A DNA stretch of 64,000 bases from Paramacrobiotus metropolitanus (taxonomy: Eukaryota > Tardigrada > Eutardigrada > Parachela > Macrobiotidae): assembly GCF_019649055.1 (NCBI RefSeq), contig NW_026570221.1:3596001-3660000 (forward strand). Direction: 5' to 3'. The notes beneath the pieces are model-generated. The model searched no databases. It was given only the letters and a program-made list of their open reading frames with translations, and had not been told where the DNA came from. Position numbers and translations under genes: made by a program. Positions 43,353-55,667 of this stretch are shown in pieces. The first letter of the stretch is position 1. The number at the start of each line of letters is the position of its first letter.

Positions 43353-46300
43353 TCAGGAATCGGTGTCGTCGTAGAACTGCTCGATGAGGTCGCTGTACTT
43401 GGCGGCGACGACGTTGCGCTTCAGCTTCAGCGTGGGACCCAGCTCGCCGCCGGGGATGCTGAAGTCCTCGGGGAGGAGCTTGAATTTCTGCACGCACTGG
43501 GCGCGACTGGTGGCGCGTTTGTTGACCAGCGCCATGCGCTTCTCAATGATCTTCTGCAGACTGGTCAGTCCGACGGCCTCCGTCACCGTACTGACATCTT
43601 GGCCGACGTTTTCCTTAATCCTGTACAAACACATAATTAAATTATTATTATTATTATTATTATTACATTTACGGCACAAAAGCAGACAACCAAGGAAATT
43701 CAAGTGGGGTCCAACAAAACAAGTAAATTCGAATGTGAACATGTAAGAGAGATCAACAGATTTGAGTGAGAATTTCAAGGCAGGTGCAGAACTGGTATCG
43801 AGAATTTCAGGGTTAACAGCAAGAAATTGTAATTTCTAATGAAGAATACTTCCAAATATTACAAAATATATAATAATAATGAAAAGGAAAGAAATTTGAA
43901 TAAATGGATAAGATTAAGTGACTAATACGAAAACTGCTGTTCAATAAAACTATTATTACCATTCTTGTGCGGGCTTAGTTAGTCTGTCCAGTGGAGCGCC
44001 GGTCGTCAGGTCAATCTCCGATTTCAACGTTAATAAAACGGCGAGGAATTTCCGTTTATCGCCAATGACCATAGCGTTACTGACAATCGGCAGTTCTTCC
44101 TTGATCGCGTCCTGTTATAAATCACCGATAATAAACATCTTTACTATATTAGACATTTACTAAACATTTCATTTAATTTTAATATACATAGTAATTATTG
44201 TAGTACGATACTATATAATTAGCTGTACATGTATACATTAAAATTGTAATTATATTTATATGGCAAACAATTTTTACATTTATTTTTTAACATGCATTTA
44301 CGTAATAAATATTGCTATAATAATTTATTTATACTATGATGTCGGCTATCAAGTGCGCACATACTTCTATGGGAATGGGCGGGACATTTTCGCCGCCGGC
44401 AGTAATGAGCAGCTCCTTGAGGCGGCCGGTAATGAAGAGGAAGCCTTCGCTATCCTTCCGCCCGATATCGCCGGTGTGGAGGTAGCCCTGGGCGTCCAGC
44501 ACTTCCCGGGTCTTCTCCTCGTTGCCCAGGTAGCCCATGAAGATGTGCCGGCCGTACATGCAGATCTGCCGCGCAAAAGATGCCACATTTATTTCTTCGA
44601 CCTTTATGTGCAGCACGAATGGTAACTGACCTCGCCATTGCCGCCAGCATCCGGCTTGTCGATCTTCGTCACCACGCCGATCAGTTCCCGACCGGCCGAA
44701 CCGATTTTGAAAGCGCCGGGCAGGTTTAGCGTGTGGGGAGCTAAAAAAGAGAGCATTTTAATAACTGCTATCGCAGTATATTGCAGCAGATTAAGCGTGA
44801 TGTACCGGAGCTCTCGCTCATGCCGTAAATGTCGTAGATGGGGATGTTGAAGGAGAGGAAGTACTCCAGCGTCTCCTTCATCATGGGCGCGGCGCCCGAG
44901 CAGGTGAAGATGCAACGATCTAGACCGAGTGCCTGGCGAACCTTCTTGAAGACCATCGCGTTGGCCAGTGTCCAGCCCAGCGGATTGCCGTTGCCGTTGC
45001 CATTACTGCGCCTATTTAAGCCCACATGTACATAACGCAAACTTGTCGAGAAAATTTTGTTGGACATTGCACGTATATACTAAAATATATAAATTTTGGT
45101 GACGGTGCGGATGCGGCACGTATATACTCTAATACACCCAAGCTATTGGTTTTATCATATGTACCATGTAATACCCATATCTATATATAAATCTTGATGT
45201 ACATAATATGCATATGTATACATCTACCTATCATGCATATCGATACTGGTACAGTTGTAGTAGTACAACAGCAATGATTACACACTACGGTTACAAGTTG
45301 TAGTAGTGCGTTATCGTTTTATATTATTATTCAAAGGTCACCATCAGGATTTATATATGGGTATCACATTGCACATATGAGATAACCCACATCTTTTGTG
45401 TATAAACATCCGCAAACGTCACCATAACTCATTATTTTATGAACATCTTATGTCTTACATTAATATTTACATATGAACGCATATAGGGGGAAAAATGTGT
45501 ATAGCCGAACCAATCCCTTGTACTTCTGATGTAAGCCAGCTGGTGGTTTACGTTAACGTTGTGGATGCATAGCGTTTTATGTAAAGCGCTGCTATTAAGG
45601 CTGTGCGGCATTGACGGTACATGTGGTATTAGCTGCACCAGGCAGGTGCGGGCTATAATACAGTTTAAGCCTGTTTACCTGCAGTTGTACGAGTGCTGCT
45701 TACCTGTTATCAGTACCTGCAATCTTAATAGCAGCGCTTTACAGAAAACACTGTCAAGCCGCAACGTTAACCACGAGCTGGCTTACATCAGAAGTACAAG
45801 GGATTGGTTCGGCTAGACACATTTTTCCCCCTATATATACGGTGTGCATAACATGCATATCTATATTCGTAAAATAATATCCCAGAACTTTATGTATGAG
45901 AACATATTTCGAATATACGGATATACATACGGCGTGCATATATATGCGCAAAGGTCATCAAGACCGTTACACATAGGTAGTTTGATATAAAATGTTTTGC
46001 TAGTTTTATCTACGTATAAGCTTAATTATTTAACGTATTTTTTGGAAACGTACATGTAAGTGCTTTTAATAAGTCTTATATGTTAACGAATATGCCGTTA
46101 TAATATAATTATGTTGCCAAAGGTCATTAAGATTTACCCATTGAATCGCTTGAGATTGCCGCGCAGCCCGACATCCTGCGCCACGGAGCCGATCCAGGTC
46201 TTGACGGCGCCGTTCTTCTTGCTGACCGCCTGCATCTTCTCGGCCATCTTCTCGAAGACCCGCGGCACGCCCACCAACGCCGTGGGCCGCGCCTCCCGCA

Positions 46301-47838
46301 GCGTATCCACCAGGGTGCCCTTCAGCGCGTCCGGCTGGGCGAACCACACCACGCCGGCGGTGTTGATGGACAGGTAGAGGTCGGTCATCTGCGCCGCCAC
46401 GTGGCTGAGCGGCAGGTAGCTGACGAAGGTCTCCTGGATGTCGCGCCGGCTCTTCAGCGTGGTGAAGGCCTCCGTCATGGCCATGCGCGAGGTCCACAGC
46501 AGGTTGTCGTGGCTGAGCATGGCGCCCTTGGGGTTGCCGGTGGTGCCGGAGGTGTAGATGACTGTGCAGCATTTGTTGGGCGCGATGGCGGCGTGCCGCT
46601 CCATGATGGCCACGTCCGGCACGTACTTGGCCAGGTCGAGGAGTTCCGCCCAGCTGTAGACGCCCTCTTCGGGCCCGTGCGCCGGCGTGCCCAGGTACTG
46701 GATGATGGCTTTGAGGTGCGGCAGTTCGTGGCGGATCTTCATGATCTTCTGCACCTGCTTGTCGTCGTCGCACACGATGATGTTGGCGCGCGAGTCGGAG
46801 GCGTTCCATAAACAGGCTTCCGCGGAGTTGGTCGTATAAATTCCCACAGCCAAGCCGCTACAAAACACCATGAATTCTAACATAATCGATCCGATTTTCC
46901 ATAAATTCCTGTAACTCATCGAGAAGTGACCGCAGACCGAGTAACCATGCATAATAACTTCTTTTTGGCAAAATTTTAAAAGCTTGTTCTAAAAAATAAT
47001 AATTTCTTAAAAAATATTTGTTCGTTTCTTAATAAATATTTGTTACATAAAATAACAAAAAGTTTGTTTGAATTAATTTCATAAATATTAAATAAACAAG
47101 AATTACTAGTACATAATAAAATAGTTTCTACGATTTTTTTTATTTGTTGAAAATCGGTATTAAAATTATTCATAAATAATTTTAAAGTTAAAATAAAATG
47201 TTTATTTCGTTGTATTTACCCGGCATAAATGGCGGCCATATCGGAAATGAACCACTCGGGCGCGTTAAACCCGATTATCCCGACAGCGTGGAACGGTTCC
47301 AAGCCGAGATGGATGAAGGCTTTGGCGGCGGCCACAACATCGTTATGATACTGCTGGTATGTCCAGGTTTTCCAGGCTCCATCACGCTTGACCTTTAGTG
47401 CCTATAAGCATCCCAATACTGTAATTTGTTCGAGCAGTCTTGAAGTCATTTCGGGGTTGTCTGCTCTTGTGCCGTAATATTAATAACAATAATAATATTA
47501 ATAACGCGCAATTCTCGCCCGTTAAGAGATCGTAAGCGTACCGGTCGCGCGGCGTTGTTGGTGGCGATGCGCGTGAACCAGGTGGGCACGGACTCGGGCT
47601 GGACGCCGTCGGTGTGCGGATGGCTGCCCATGCGGATCTTGACGGGCGTGCCGGGCTGGATGGACCAGATGTTGTCGGCCGGGGCGCACTGGTCCGGACC
47701 GCAGTGGCCGTCGATGGGACTGACGCCGCGTAGACCGTTGGGGGGACTGGTGTACTTGGCGTCGACGCTGTAGTGGAAGCCGTTGCACAGCGGATCGGAC
47801 GGACTGGACGCCAGGCTGCCGTTCCCGTACAGCTCCAT
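43353..47838 (-). CDS. ACSBG: Long-chain acyl-CoA synthetase, bubblegum family, eight exons
   Basis: Activates long- or very-long-chain fatty acids (fatty acid + ATP + CoA to acyl-CoA + AMP + PPi). Exons: 47838-47542, 47401-47220, 46857-46138, 45011-44806, 44740-44631, 44565-44365, 44111-43960, 43620-43353. All phases match and sum to 2136 bp, 711 residues, normal for the family. Signatures: KRDGAWKTWTYQQY, FNAPEWFISDMAAIYAGGLA, the AMP-binding loop YTSGTTGNPKGAMLSHDN (about residues 261-278), YGMSES, then YLHTGDIGRKDSEGFLFITG and KELLITAGGENVPPIPIE. Start: ATG 47838 (MELYGNGSLASS) opens the frame; an acceptor-like AATGCAG near 47868 leaves room for an upstream exon. The exon at 45011 has a tandem acceptor (TAG/GCGCAG). 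Copied fragments lie at 30.8 and 38.1 kb. Confidence 0.93.
43634..43664. repeat. (ATT)n microsatellite in ACSBG intron
   Basis: About nine ATT units just upstream of the last-exon acceptor. Similar short ATT/AAT tracts lie near 38717-38760, 47480-47500 and 60165-60200. Confidence 0.9.
45486..45831. mobile_element. MITE with ~110-bp inverted ends and TATA duplication
   Basis: 346 bp starting GGGGGAAAAATGTGTATAGC and ending with its inverse (...ACACATTTTTCCCCC). The inverted arms of roughly 110 bp continue through CCGAACCAATCCCTTG, TGATGTAAGCCAGCT and AGCGCTGCTATTAAG with few differences. TATA flanks both sides (45482-45485 and 45832-45835). No ORF. Sits in an ACSBG intron. Confidence 0.88.
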
Positions 47839-47904
47839 CTTCGGCGAGGCGTTGCCGGGGATGCTGCATTACACAATACAAGCTGTATATTTTTTTCAGT
47901 CAGG

Positions 47905-48235
47905 GTAATATGGTACCAAATTCGTGTACATATACGAAAACTTTAGCGCACTCGTAAAGACTTTCTTGCATTGCTTTATGGCATTCTATAGCCCGATGAT
48001 TGGTACTTCAACGAGCAATATCCCGTTGAAGATTTATACAGTGGCAAAAAAAATTCCAAAAAGTCTAAATGCATTCAGATGTACCAAAAGCCTCATTTCG
48101 AACCGATCCCCTTCAGATTTTGCTCACAATCGCACATAATACTATGAAAACCTTTCCTGCATCGAACCAGAGTTCGAAAGTTTTTTTTCAGTTTTTCAAA
48201 ATAATTTTAAAAATTAAAACAATTTTGTGTATACA
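47905..48235. mobile_element. Foldback element, left-arm fragment
   Basis: Matches the left half of the 52.8 kb copy: GGTACCAAATTCGTGTACAT, TTTAGCGCACTCG, AAATGCATTCAGATGTACCA, CGAACCGATCCCCTTC, and the A/T-rich center TTTTCAAAATAATTTTAAAA. The right half is missing. Confidence 0.65.
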
Positions 48236-48600
48236 TTACGTACATACTCGTACAAGAAGTTGGTGCAACTTTCCTTAAAAATAGAACTACTTTCCTTAAA
48301 TTATGCCCAGGCCTTTACCCATTTAATGACTTTACCCATTTAATTCAACTTATCCATGCTAATGAAATGTAAGTTTGTTATTATTTTAGAAGCCGTATTT
48401 TTATAAAAATCTTTATAATAATTTTCACGTAAAGTGCTAGAAACGCTACTAGCAAAAAACTTGGTAATAATTAATTCGATTTTATTATACCAAAAAACTA
48501 TGTACGAGTATCAAATAACACGATAAAACTTAAATCCAAATGTTGAATTAGGTATATTATCCAGAAATTGCGTATTGTCTGATTAACGAGTTCTGCCGGA
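48236..48600. other. Intergenic, AT-rich, no gene seen
   Basis: Nothing recognisable. Confidence 0.5.
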
Positions 48601-48632
48601 TATATAAGCTCCTGATGGTTAATTTGTCAGTT
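48601..48632 (+). promoter_or_regulatory. Possible core promoter: TATA box plus arthropod-type initiator
   Basis: TATATAAG at 48601-48608 and TCAGTT at 48627-48632. The initiator A (48629) is 28 bases from the TATA start, close to the spacing known for arthropod TATA/Inr promoters. No recognised gene follows within several kilobases, so it may be chance. Confidence 0.35.
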
Positions 48633-48764
48633 TGTTTGACCTTTGCCATTGCTGCTTACAGCGGAAATAGCACTGCTGGGCAGCAAGTTATTCCGGGCGA
48701 GGAAAACAGCCGAAATCAACGGCACCTTGCCAGAAATAACACGCTTGTACTGCGCACTAACTAG
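48615..48764 (+). CDS. Possible short secreted peptide ORF
   Basis: ATG at 48615, about 49 codons: MVNLSVCLTFAIAAYS (signal-peptide-like) then GNSTAGQQVIPGEENSRNQR and a TAG. No family recognised. If the TATA/initiator pair at 48601-48632 is real, this ATG lies upstream of the start site and would not be translated from it. Confidence 0.2.
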   Translation: MVNLSVCLTFAIAAYSGNSTAGQQVIPGEENSRNQRHLARNNTLVLRTN

Positions 48765-51268
48765 CCCATATCGGGCATCAGCTACCCAACGAATCTGACG
48801 CCGGGGTTAGTCTTTGTCTGATGGTAGGAAAGAATTGTATCAGGGAATCAGTTCTCAGCAAGACAACCCTGTACTGTACAAAAGTACAGTAAAATCTGAT
48901 CGGCTCCGCGTACAAGCGGTACGGATGTAATAACTGTTGTATTACGCGTTGTGCGTTGGGGTTTTGGCAACAACTACCTAAGGACCTTGGAGCGGGATGT
49001 TTTTGTCACATAACCTTGACAGTGAGCCGCACGCTGATCGCCAGCGGGAAAGCACGGAATTCTGGTGTCCCGCGCGCGCGGCATGCCACCTGATTGGCAT
49101 CGCCGGTCCATCGACCATCGAGCGAAGCATTAGGACGCTTAACGCGATGCAGCCTCAAGGGCATCGCGGCCAACCATCAGTAACTCAATCGTAGCTGCCT
49201 CGTTTGTCAACTACTTCCTCATAATATAAAAATTAAATTTATTTTCTTCAGTAAAGCTGCTTCATATTTAACCAGGTTGTATCTTCCAAATGAAAGAAAA
49301 TTTTCTTATGGGTTCAGTGTAAGGTAAGACGAAACCAGATCCAGATAAAACAAAGTTATAATCGTTTTGTAGCTTGTATAATTATGGTGAATTGCTCAAA
49401 CGTTTTCCGCAACGATATTTTTATTCACGTACTTACAGATCGTTGTAGTATGCAAGATAAAAAAAAAAGCGGTATACGCACGTATTTACAAATATTATGG
49501 TATTTTTCACATCATTTATGTAAATTTTACATCATGCATATTTGCCTGGGTTTCGGAAGAATTAGCCGAATAAAGCAATCGCAAAGTACCGCTGAGTTTT
49601 TAGTTAATATTTTATCTATTATTGCCGATAGGGAAAACGCCATATGAAGCGGTTTGTGAAAACGCCATATGAAGCGGCAATTTTTATTAATTAAAAAGAA
49701 CTATAATCGTTCTGATCGAAGCATTGGAAAAACTACAACTAGACAGTGATTTTTAAGCAGTGCTAACCTTTTCTGATAACTGACCGTCCCGGTCTCCGAA
49801 GGATCAACAATCGTCATGATGAATAGTGTAGGATCAACGTCTCCAACAGAAAACAGAAAATCCGACGCACTCCACGTGACAAACTGTCAAAATCAGCAGA
49901 TAAACAGAACGACTGCTAAATTCCAGCGAGTAGAGAAAGACGTGGTTAAACTCAGCGTGCACTACGCAGCAGCGGTGTTTCGACCAGCAGACGGAGCGGG
50001 ATGATGCTGCGAATTACACGGACGGAAGGATGAAGTAATACGCGCCGCGATAAGATACACCAGGGACGCCGCGGTATCGGTTGCGTGGCGTGGACATATA
50101 AGTCTATATGTTAGCTGCGGAATGCACGTTACGCGTTCGATAACCAGCCGCCAGAAAGAGCGGCGCTGCGCTGGCCACCGCAGCTTTTATACCGCTGCCG
50201 CATGGTAGCACGCAGGACGTGCAGGCGCGGCCAAAGTCCACGCAGCAGGCAAAGGGCATCCGGGCACAATAATGTCAGCACTGCTGTGTACAGGAAGAGA
50301 ACGCAGCGCGCGGGCAGAGTGCACGTTGTAGCCGGAAATGCTGCTGCCTGTCACTGGCTACTCGCGAACATAATTGTGGACCGGCGAACGAATTCCACCT
50401 GGTTACAATATTCAGCGCAAAAACTGACCTTTGACCGTACTTCCACACGGCACTTTCTGGAGAGAATTACCGCACACGATTTCATGTAAAACAGTGGATT
50501 TGAACTTTTCGCAACAACCGATGATTTGCGCTGTATTTGTAAGCAACGGATTGCCCGTGTATTTCAATTTCCTGAACGGACAAAAATTTCGAAAATTTAT
50601 CGTTATACAAGCTTGTCCTATAATTTCTTACGTAAAGGTAATATCTTTATTTAGCTCGCTATGAAAGACAGCCAATACACTACGCCAACCAACGACAAAT
50701 CTACTCTCCGCAATATTTAAAGTACATCTTAATTTCACTGATCAGAAATTACTGCATGCAAACTGACTGTGTTAAAATGTCATATTTTGAAATTTTACAA
50801 ATTTAATAAAAATTGTTTTAGAAACTTGTGTCTTTAGGAAATTCGGTAGCGAAGACAATACTGTATATAGCAAAAGTAATCGATTATTTAGAAAAGTCGA
50901 AAGAGGTTTGTGGCTATAAACGACTCTTGCAAAGTCACTGTGAAAGGATATCATGTCGATGAAATGATAACATAATTCTACAGTATCACTGGAAATTATA
51001 TAAAAGCATTGCGGTGGCGGCATATGCTGGCGGTTATGGTTGTCTCTGTCATTGCGGCGTTATCACCTTCGTTGATGGCGTTTCCTTATCGCCGACGGAG
51101 GTTACACGCTTCCCCCGAATTACCGATCACTGCACAATAATTACTCTAATAATAATGCTGAAGGAGGCAAAGTGGGAAACCGTATTGTCGTTTTCGTTCA
51201 TTTTGTACAGTATGTAGCTGATAAAAATACGATATTCAACCTGTAATCGTCCAACGTAGCGTAATAAT
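48765..51268. other. Intergenic, no gene seen
   Basis: Two GC-richer patches (48990-49195 and 49980-50430) contain short open frames with no recognisable domain. The rest is AT-rich. Confidence 0.45.
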
Positions 51269-52524
51269 TGGACCATGGAGGTTATCGTTGAAAACTAACA
51301 GCGTGTTTGGGATAGTTTTCTGACAGCGTTATCAGACAAATTACGAGTATGTCGGCCATTTTATATTGTGCGGATGACTGCTGCGGGACAAGCAGCCTGT
51401 CGCTGGGTCAGTATAGTGAGTAAGGGCCACAGCGCGCCAGCTCAAAGGTCACCCATAACAGCTAGCTGTAATACGGCAGCGTGCGTGTATTTATCGCGGC
51501 TTTAATCAGCGCAGGCTCTTAATACTTCCACATCTAACACCATCTTGTAACATCATCTTCCATCTTGTAACACGTCGCCTTCAGCTGCAGGTATTACTGC
51601 ATGTGCACACATATCTAGTACATATGTACTAATATATGTACATGTATTAGCGATAAAATTATCCATTATACCAGCAAACTAACGATATAAATTACGAAAC
51701 ATTAACTCTTCCCCTTTATAGTTACGCACTTGAGATCTTGAGAAGAACGACTTTACAACTGTAGTAGACCAAATGTTTTCTCACGTTTTCTCATTTTTTA
51801 CCCCTACAATGGAATTACCAGACCAGCCAGTATATAAGCATGTACTGTACAGTCAAAAGGTTACCAACATTTTACATTGTACGTGCCGTGTGTTAATACA
51901 TGTACGGGTACATACATGTTTTATTACACTTTGATTTACATATGTACAGTTACTTAGTTGTACGACATTTTCAAATCAACATAAATTAATGAAATTATGA
52001 AAACAACTGACAGTTGAGATGAATTTACGACAATTGCAAACCTAACAAACAAAGAGACCGACAAAAAACCACAGAAGCAAGCAGTCAGAATCCACAGGCA
52101 CCACACCAACGAGTTCACTGGTTGAGGGTTAAACGAGAGCGTTGTAAGGGCAAGCCCCCAGATTGCTTCGGGCGTAACACCACCGAAATCCGAAGTAATA
52201 CCTGCAGCTGAAGGCGACGTGTTACAAGATGGAAGATGATGTTACAAGATGGTGTTAGATGTGGAAGTATTAAGAGCCTGAGCTGATTAAAAGCCGCGAT
52301 AAATACACGCACGCTGCCGTATTACAGCTAGCTGTTATGGGTGACCTTTGAGCTGGCGCGCTGTGGCCCTTACTCACTATACTGACCCAGCGACAGGCTG
52401 CTTGTCCCGCAGCAGTCATCCGCACAATATAAAATGGCCGACATACTCGTAATTTGTCTGATAACGCTGTCAGAAAACTATCCCAAACACGCTGTTAGTT
52501 TTCAACGATAACCTCCATGGTCCA
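51269..52524. mobile_element. Inverted-repeat element with ~328-bp near-identical arms
   Basis: The arm 51270-51596 (starts GGACCATGGAGGTTATCG) and the inverted arm 52196-52523 differ by one substitution and one indel near GGCTTTAATCAGC. The pairing extends one further base on each side (T/A). The 600-bp center has GTACAT-rich stretches and no coding frame. A diverged relative is at 34020-34350. No target duplication is evident. Confidence 0.92.
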
Positions 52525-52802
52525 CAAATATCCGTAGATACATGTTATACGTACATGTTATCGTCAGATGGATGTTTGGCATGTATTAGCCATGGCAAAT
52601 GCATGTGGAACTTGTAGAAGTAATTATGGCGTCATAGTAAGGAGATCGCCGTTTATCCCGTGAATGTTTTTATCGTGGTGTTGATGCGATAGAAATGACG
52701 GGACAAGCCTGTGTATGCATACGCTTACTACAGCAAACTAATAAACACTGCAATACAATGTTTATGTACATTACGGCTTGTATGTTGTAACCGTGTTATA
52801 AC
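52525..52802. other. Intergenic, no gene seen
   Basis: Short spacer between the two inverted-repeat elements. Confidence 0.5.
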
Positions 52803-53488
52803 TTAAGGGATTTGGCCCGGTAAATAGTACTAAATTCGTGTACATTGACGGGATTATTCGCTTTCGCGCACTACCAAACACTTTTTTGAATTGCTTTTTG
52901 ACATTATGTAGCCAAATGATTTGTACGTAGAGGCGTGAAATCCGTTTTCGCGCGCAACATCCGGTTCGGGAGTTATGGCTTTTAGAAAATTCTAAAAAGT
53001 TAAAATGCATTCAGGTGTACCAAAAGTCTCATTATGGACCGATCCCTTTCAAATTTTGTAAGTAATTGCACATAATCATGAAGATCGTTCTTACAAGGAT
53101 CCAGACTTCCACGATTTTTTCGAATTTTAAAATGAATTTTAAAATTTTTGAAATTCATTTATTATTTGAAAAACATGCTAGAAAAATGGATCGATGTAAG
53201 AACGATCTTCATGGTTATGTGCATTTACGTACAAAATTTGAAAGGGATCGGTCCATATTGAGACTTTTGGTACACCTGAAGGCATTTAAACTTTTTGGAA
53301 TTTTCTAACAGCCATAACTCCCGAACGCGATGTAGCACGCGAAAACAGACTTCACGCCTCTGTATACAAATCATTTGGCTACAAAAAACCATAAAGCAAT
53401 GCAAAAAAAGTGTTTGGGAATGCGCGACAGCGAAAGTTCCCGTGGACGTACACGAATTTAATGCTATGTACCGCGCCAAATCCCTTAA
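52803..53488. mobile_element. Foldback element with TTAA ends (complete copy)
   Basis: Starts TTAAGGGATTTGGCCCGG and ends CGCGCCAAATCCCTTAA. Almost the whole 686 bp is one imperfect palindrome with a center near 53145 (AATTTTAAAATGAATTTTAA). Left-arm words (AAATGCATTCAGGTGTACCA, GGACCGATCCC, AAGATCGTTCTTAC) reappear inverted on the right. Open frames within are shadows of the palindrome. Confidence 0.88.
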
Positions 53489-53799
53489 GCAGTGTGATCG
53501 ATACATGGTGTTTTCATAGTAATTACAAAACGTTATCAAGCGCACGTCAGCAGAATGCACAACCAAGCGGTAGACCGAGTGGAGAATTCTGCTGTGTATC
53601 CGTTACTTTTGTTTAATAACTCTTTGTATGTTGCAATGAATTGTTCTTCTTGTGTTAGCCTTTTGTAGTATTCTTTGGTTGGCGGGAACGACAGTGGAGC
53701 AATATATTTGAGCACTTTTGCAATACATAAGATAACAAGACGTACAGTGTATAACAAAAAGCAGTGCGCATAACATACATGTATCTGTGCCTGATACTA

Positions 53800-54057
53800 A
53801 TACACTTCAATAGGCAACAGCCAACCCGGGTCCGTACTGTACAATGAATTATATTCAAAAGTGTATTTATTGAAGTAATATCGTTTTAAGGCTGGTTTCA
53901 CTGTATCAGGACGCCATGGCTTTTCATATCTGTCGTTAATAAAAACTGCTTTTAGCAAGGCTCCGGAGTTTTTTAAATCAACCAATGAAACACAAAGGCC
54001 ACCCTTCGCTTCACTCGCACTCGTGGCAATGCCCTTATCCTGCACCATGTTAGCCAC
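53800..54057 (-). CDS. Unidentified short frame
   Basis: The minus-strand frame from ATG 54057 to a stop near 53797 has 86 codons with protein-like composition (GGLCVSLVDLKNSGALLKAV, YEKPWRPDTVKPALKRYYFN). No domain is recognised. It lies head-to-head with the Ig exon at 54126. It could be a single-exon small gene, an exon, or chance. Confidence 0.3.
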
Positions 54058-54125
54058 TCGTAGTGGGGAAAGTTTGAGTGTCTGCCGCGCTGCCGTACTA
54101 CGGATTGGGAGCGTTATGCTTGCAG

Positions 54126-54563
54126 GTAGATCCCTGGGTCGTCGCCAAACCTATTTTCGATATCCACGAGGTGTGCGCGCAGTTAATGCCGGAGGTCACT
54201 GTGTGGTGGTACATTCCGTTCTCGGTGACGTGTCAGCTTGCGGTCCCGATCCAACGCAGCACTTCATCTGGCGCTACCGCGGAATCTCCCTGCCCTGGCC
54301 GCCGGGTCATTATGTGCAGCAGATGACCTGTATCGCTCCCGAGCGGCAGACGCTGATGGTCGACACCACCTACTCCGAGATAACCGGCGCCGACGGTCGC
54401 CAGCACTGCACCTCCACGCTGACGCTGCACGTGCCCTGGCCGAACCACAAAGGTGCTAAACGGGAGTGCTGGGCGCGCTCCGACACCACCCAGCAAGAGT
54501 GGTGCATCCTGGTCACTCCCGTCTGCTTCAACAGGAACCTGCCCTTCCCCCAAATAACTCCTG
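54126..54563 (+). pseudogene. Diverged Ig-domain exon (copy C) with a frame break
   Basis: Exon between a good acceptor (TTATGCTTGCAG) and a donor-like GTAATG after PFPQITP. It reads VDPWVVAKPIFDIHEV, MPEVTVWWYIPFSV, then in the next frame ACGPDPTQHFIWRYRGISL, STLTLHVPWPN, ECWARSDTTQQEWCILVTP. This resembles the second Ig domain of copies A/B (EVTVQW, LMWVHQGRI, VQCWFRPH), with the same Trp in place of the first Cys. The frame shift near 54235 and the lack of further exons before 55 kb suggest decay, but a sequencing error is possible. Confidence 0.5.
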
Positions 54564-55254
54564 GTAATGGTTGTCCGTGAATTGTCGCTACGTTTGCATG
54601 CCGTGCAGTTTGATTTGTGTTTTGCATTGGAAGTGGTGCTGGGCTAACGCTACTACGTGTTGGCCTTCAATCTCTTTCTAGACTTTACGTGCAGCCGCTC
54701 TGTTTGGCCTGACCGCTGCTTTGTTTCTTGACACTACTTGTAAGATACGGCCCTTCCAACCAAAATTCATAATTCTGCAACGCTATTTATAATAAACAGC
54801 GAGCCTATTACATATTTGTGCCATCTTGTATTTTATTACATTCTCTGCAAAATAATTACGCAATCTCCAAATACACGTAGAGTAGCAAACCATTTCTATA
54901 CAAGATAACGGTTCATAAAAAGATATTTTACTTGACAAGTCGATGTATGGTGATCAGCAACATGACGCCAGAGTGCCAGACACACCCCGATGAGTAGCCC
55001 GAGCAATCGTCCAGTCGTTTCCAAACCTGTAAACCAACAAAAGTCACATGAGTAGCGAGTACTTACAACTGTCATTGAATATCAGTATATATATTATTAT
55101 TATATAATATTATGAATTAAGTTAATTTTTGTTACTGCCTGAACGGTTTTGTAAACACTGCATTACAAGATAACTACAGTCTACAGATACCCATAGACCC
55201 ATACTATAGACCCAAAGACCCATACTGTTACCCTAAAATCGCTAAAGTTACAAT
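54564..55254. other. Intergenic, no gene seen
   Basis: Nothing recognisable. Near 55190-55225 there is a short direct repeat, CATAGACCCATACTATAGAC and similar. Confidence 0.45.
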
Positions 55255-55667
55255 AAAGATCCGTTTTACACCGATCCAGACTTCCATGATTTTTTTCAAA
55301 TTTTAAAATGAAATTCAAAAAATTATAAATTTCATCTTAAAATTTGAAAAAAAATCATGAAAGTCCGGATTGGTGTAAAAACGATCTTCATGGCCATGTG
55401 CATTTACGTGCAAAATTTGAAGGAGATCGGTCCATAATGAGACTTCTGGTACACCTGAATGCACTTAAACTTTTCGGAATTTTCTAACAGCCATAACTCG
55501 CGAACCGGATGTTGCGCGCGCAAACGGTTTTCAGGTCAGTGTATACAAATCATTTGGCTACAGAATGTCATAAAACAAGAGAAAAAAGGGTTTTGGGAGT
55601 GCGCGAAAGTGAAAGATTTCGTGCATGTACACGAATTTGGTACCATGTACCGGGCCACTTCCCTTAA
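55255..55667. mobile_element. Foldback element, copy lacking most of the left arm
   Basis: Begins in the center (CCGATCCAGACTTCCATG...) and runs through the whole right arm to CGGGCCACTTCCCTTAA at 55667. Matches 53090-53488. Confidence 0.75.

Noticed and set aside
46066-46811. Minus frame of 247 codons and plus frame of 136 codons over the ACSBG exon
   Set aside because: Alternate-frame and antisense shadows. The acyl-CoA synthetase frame carries all the motifs.
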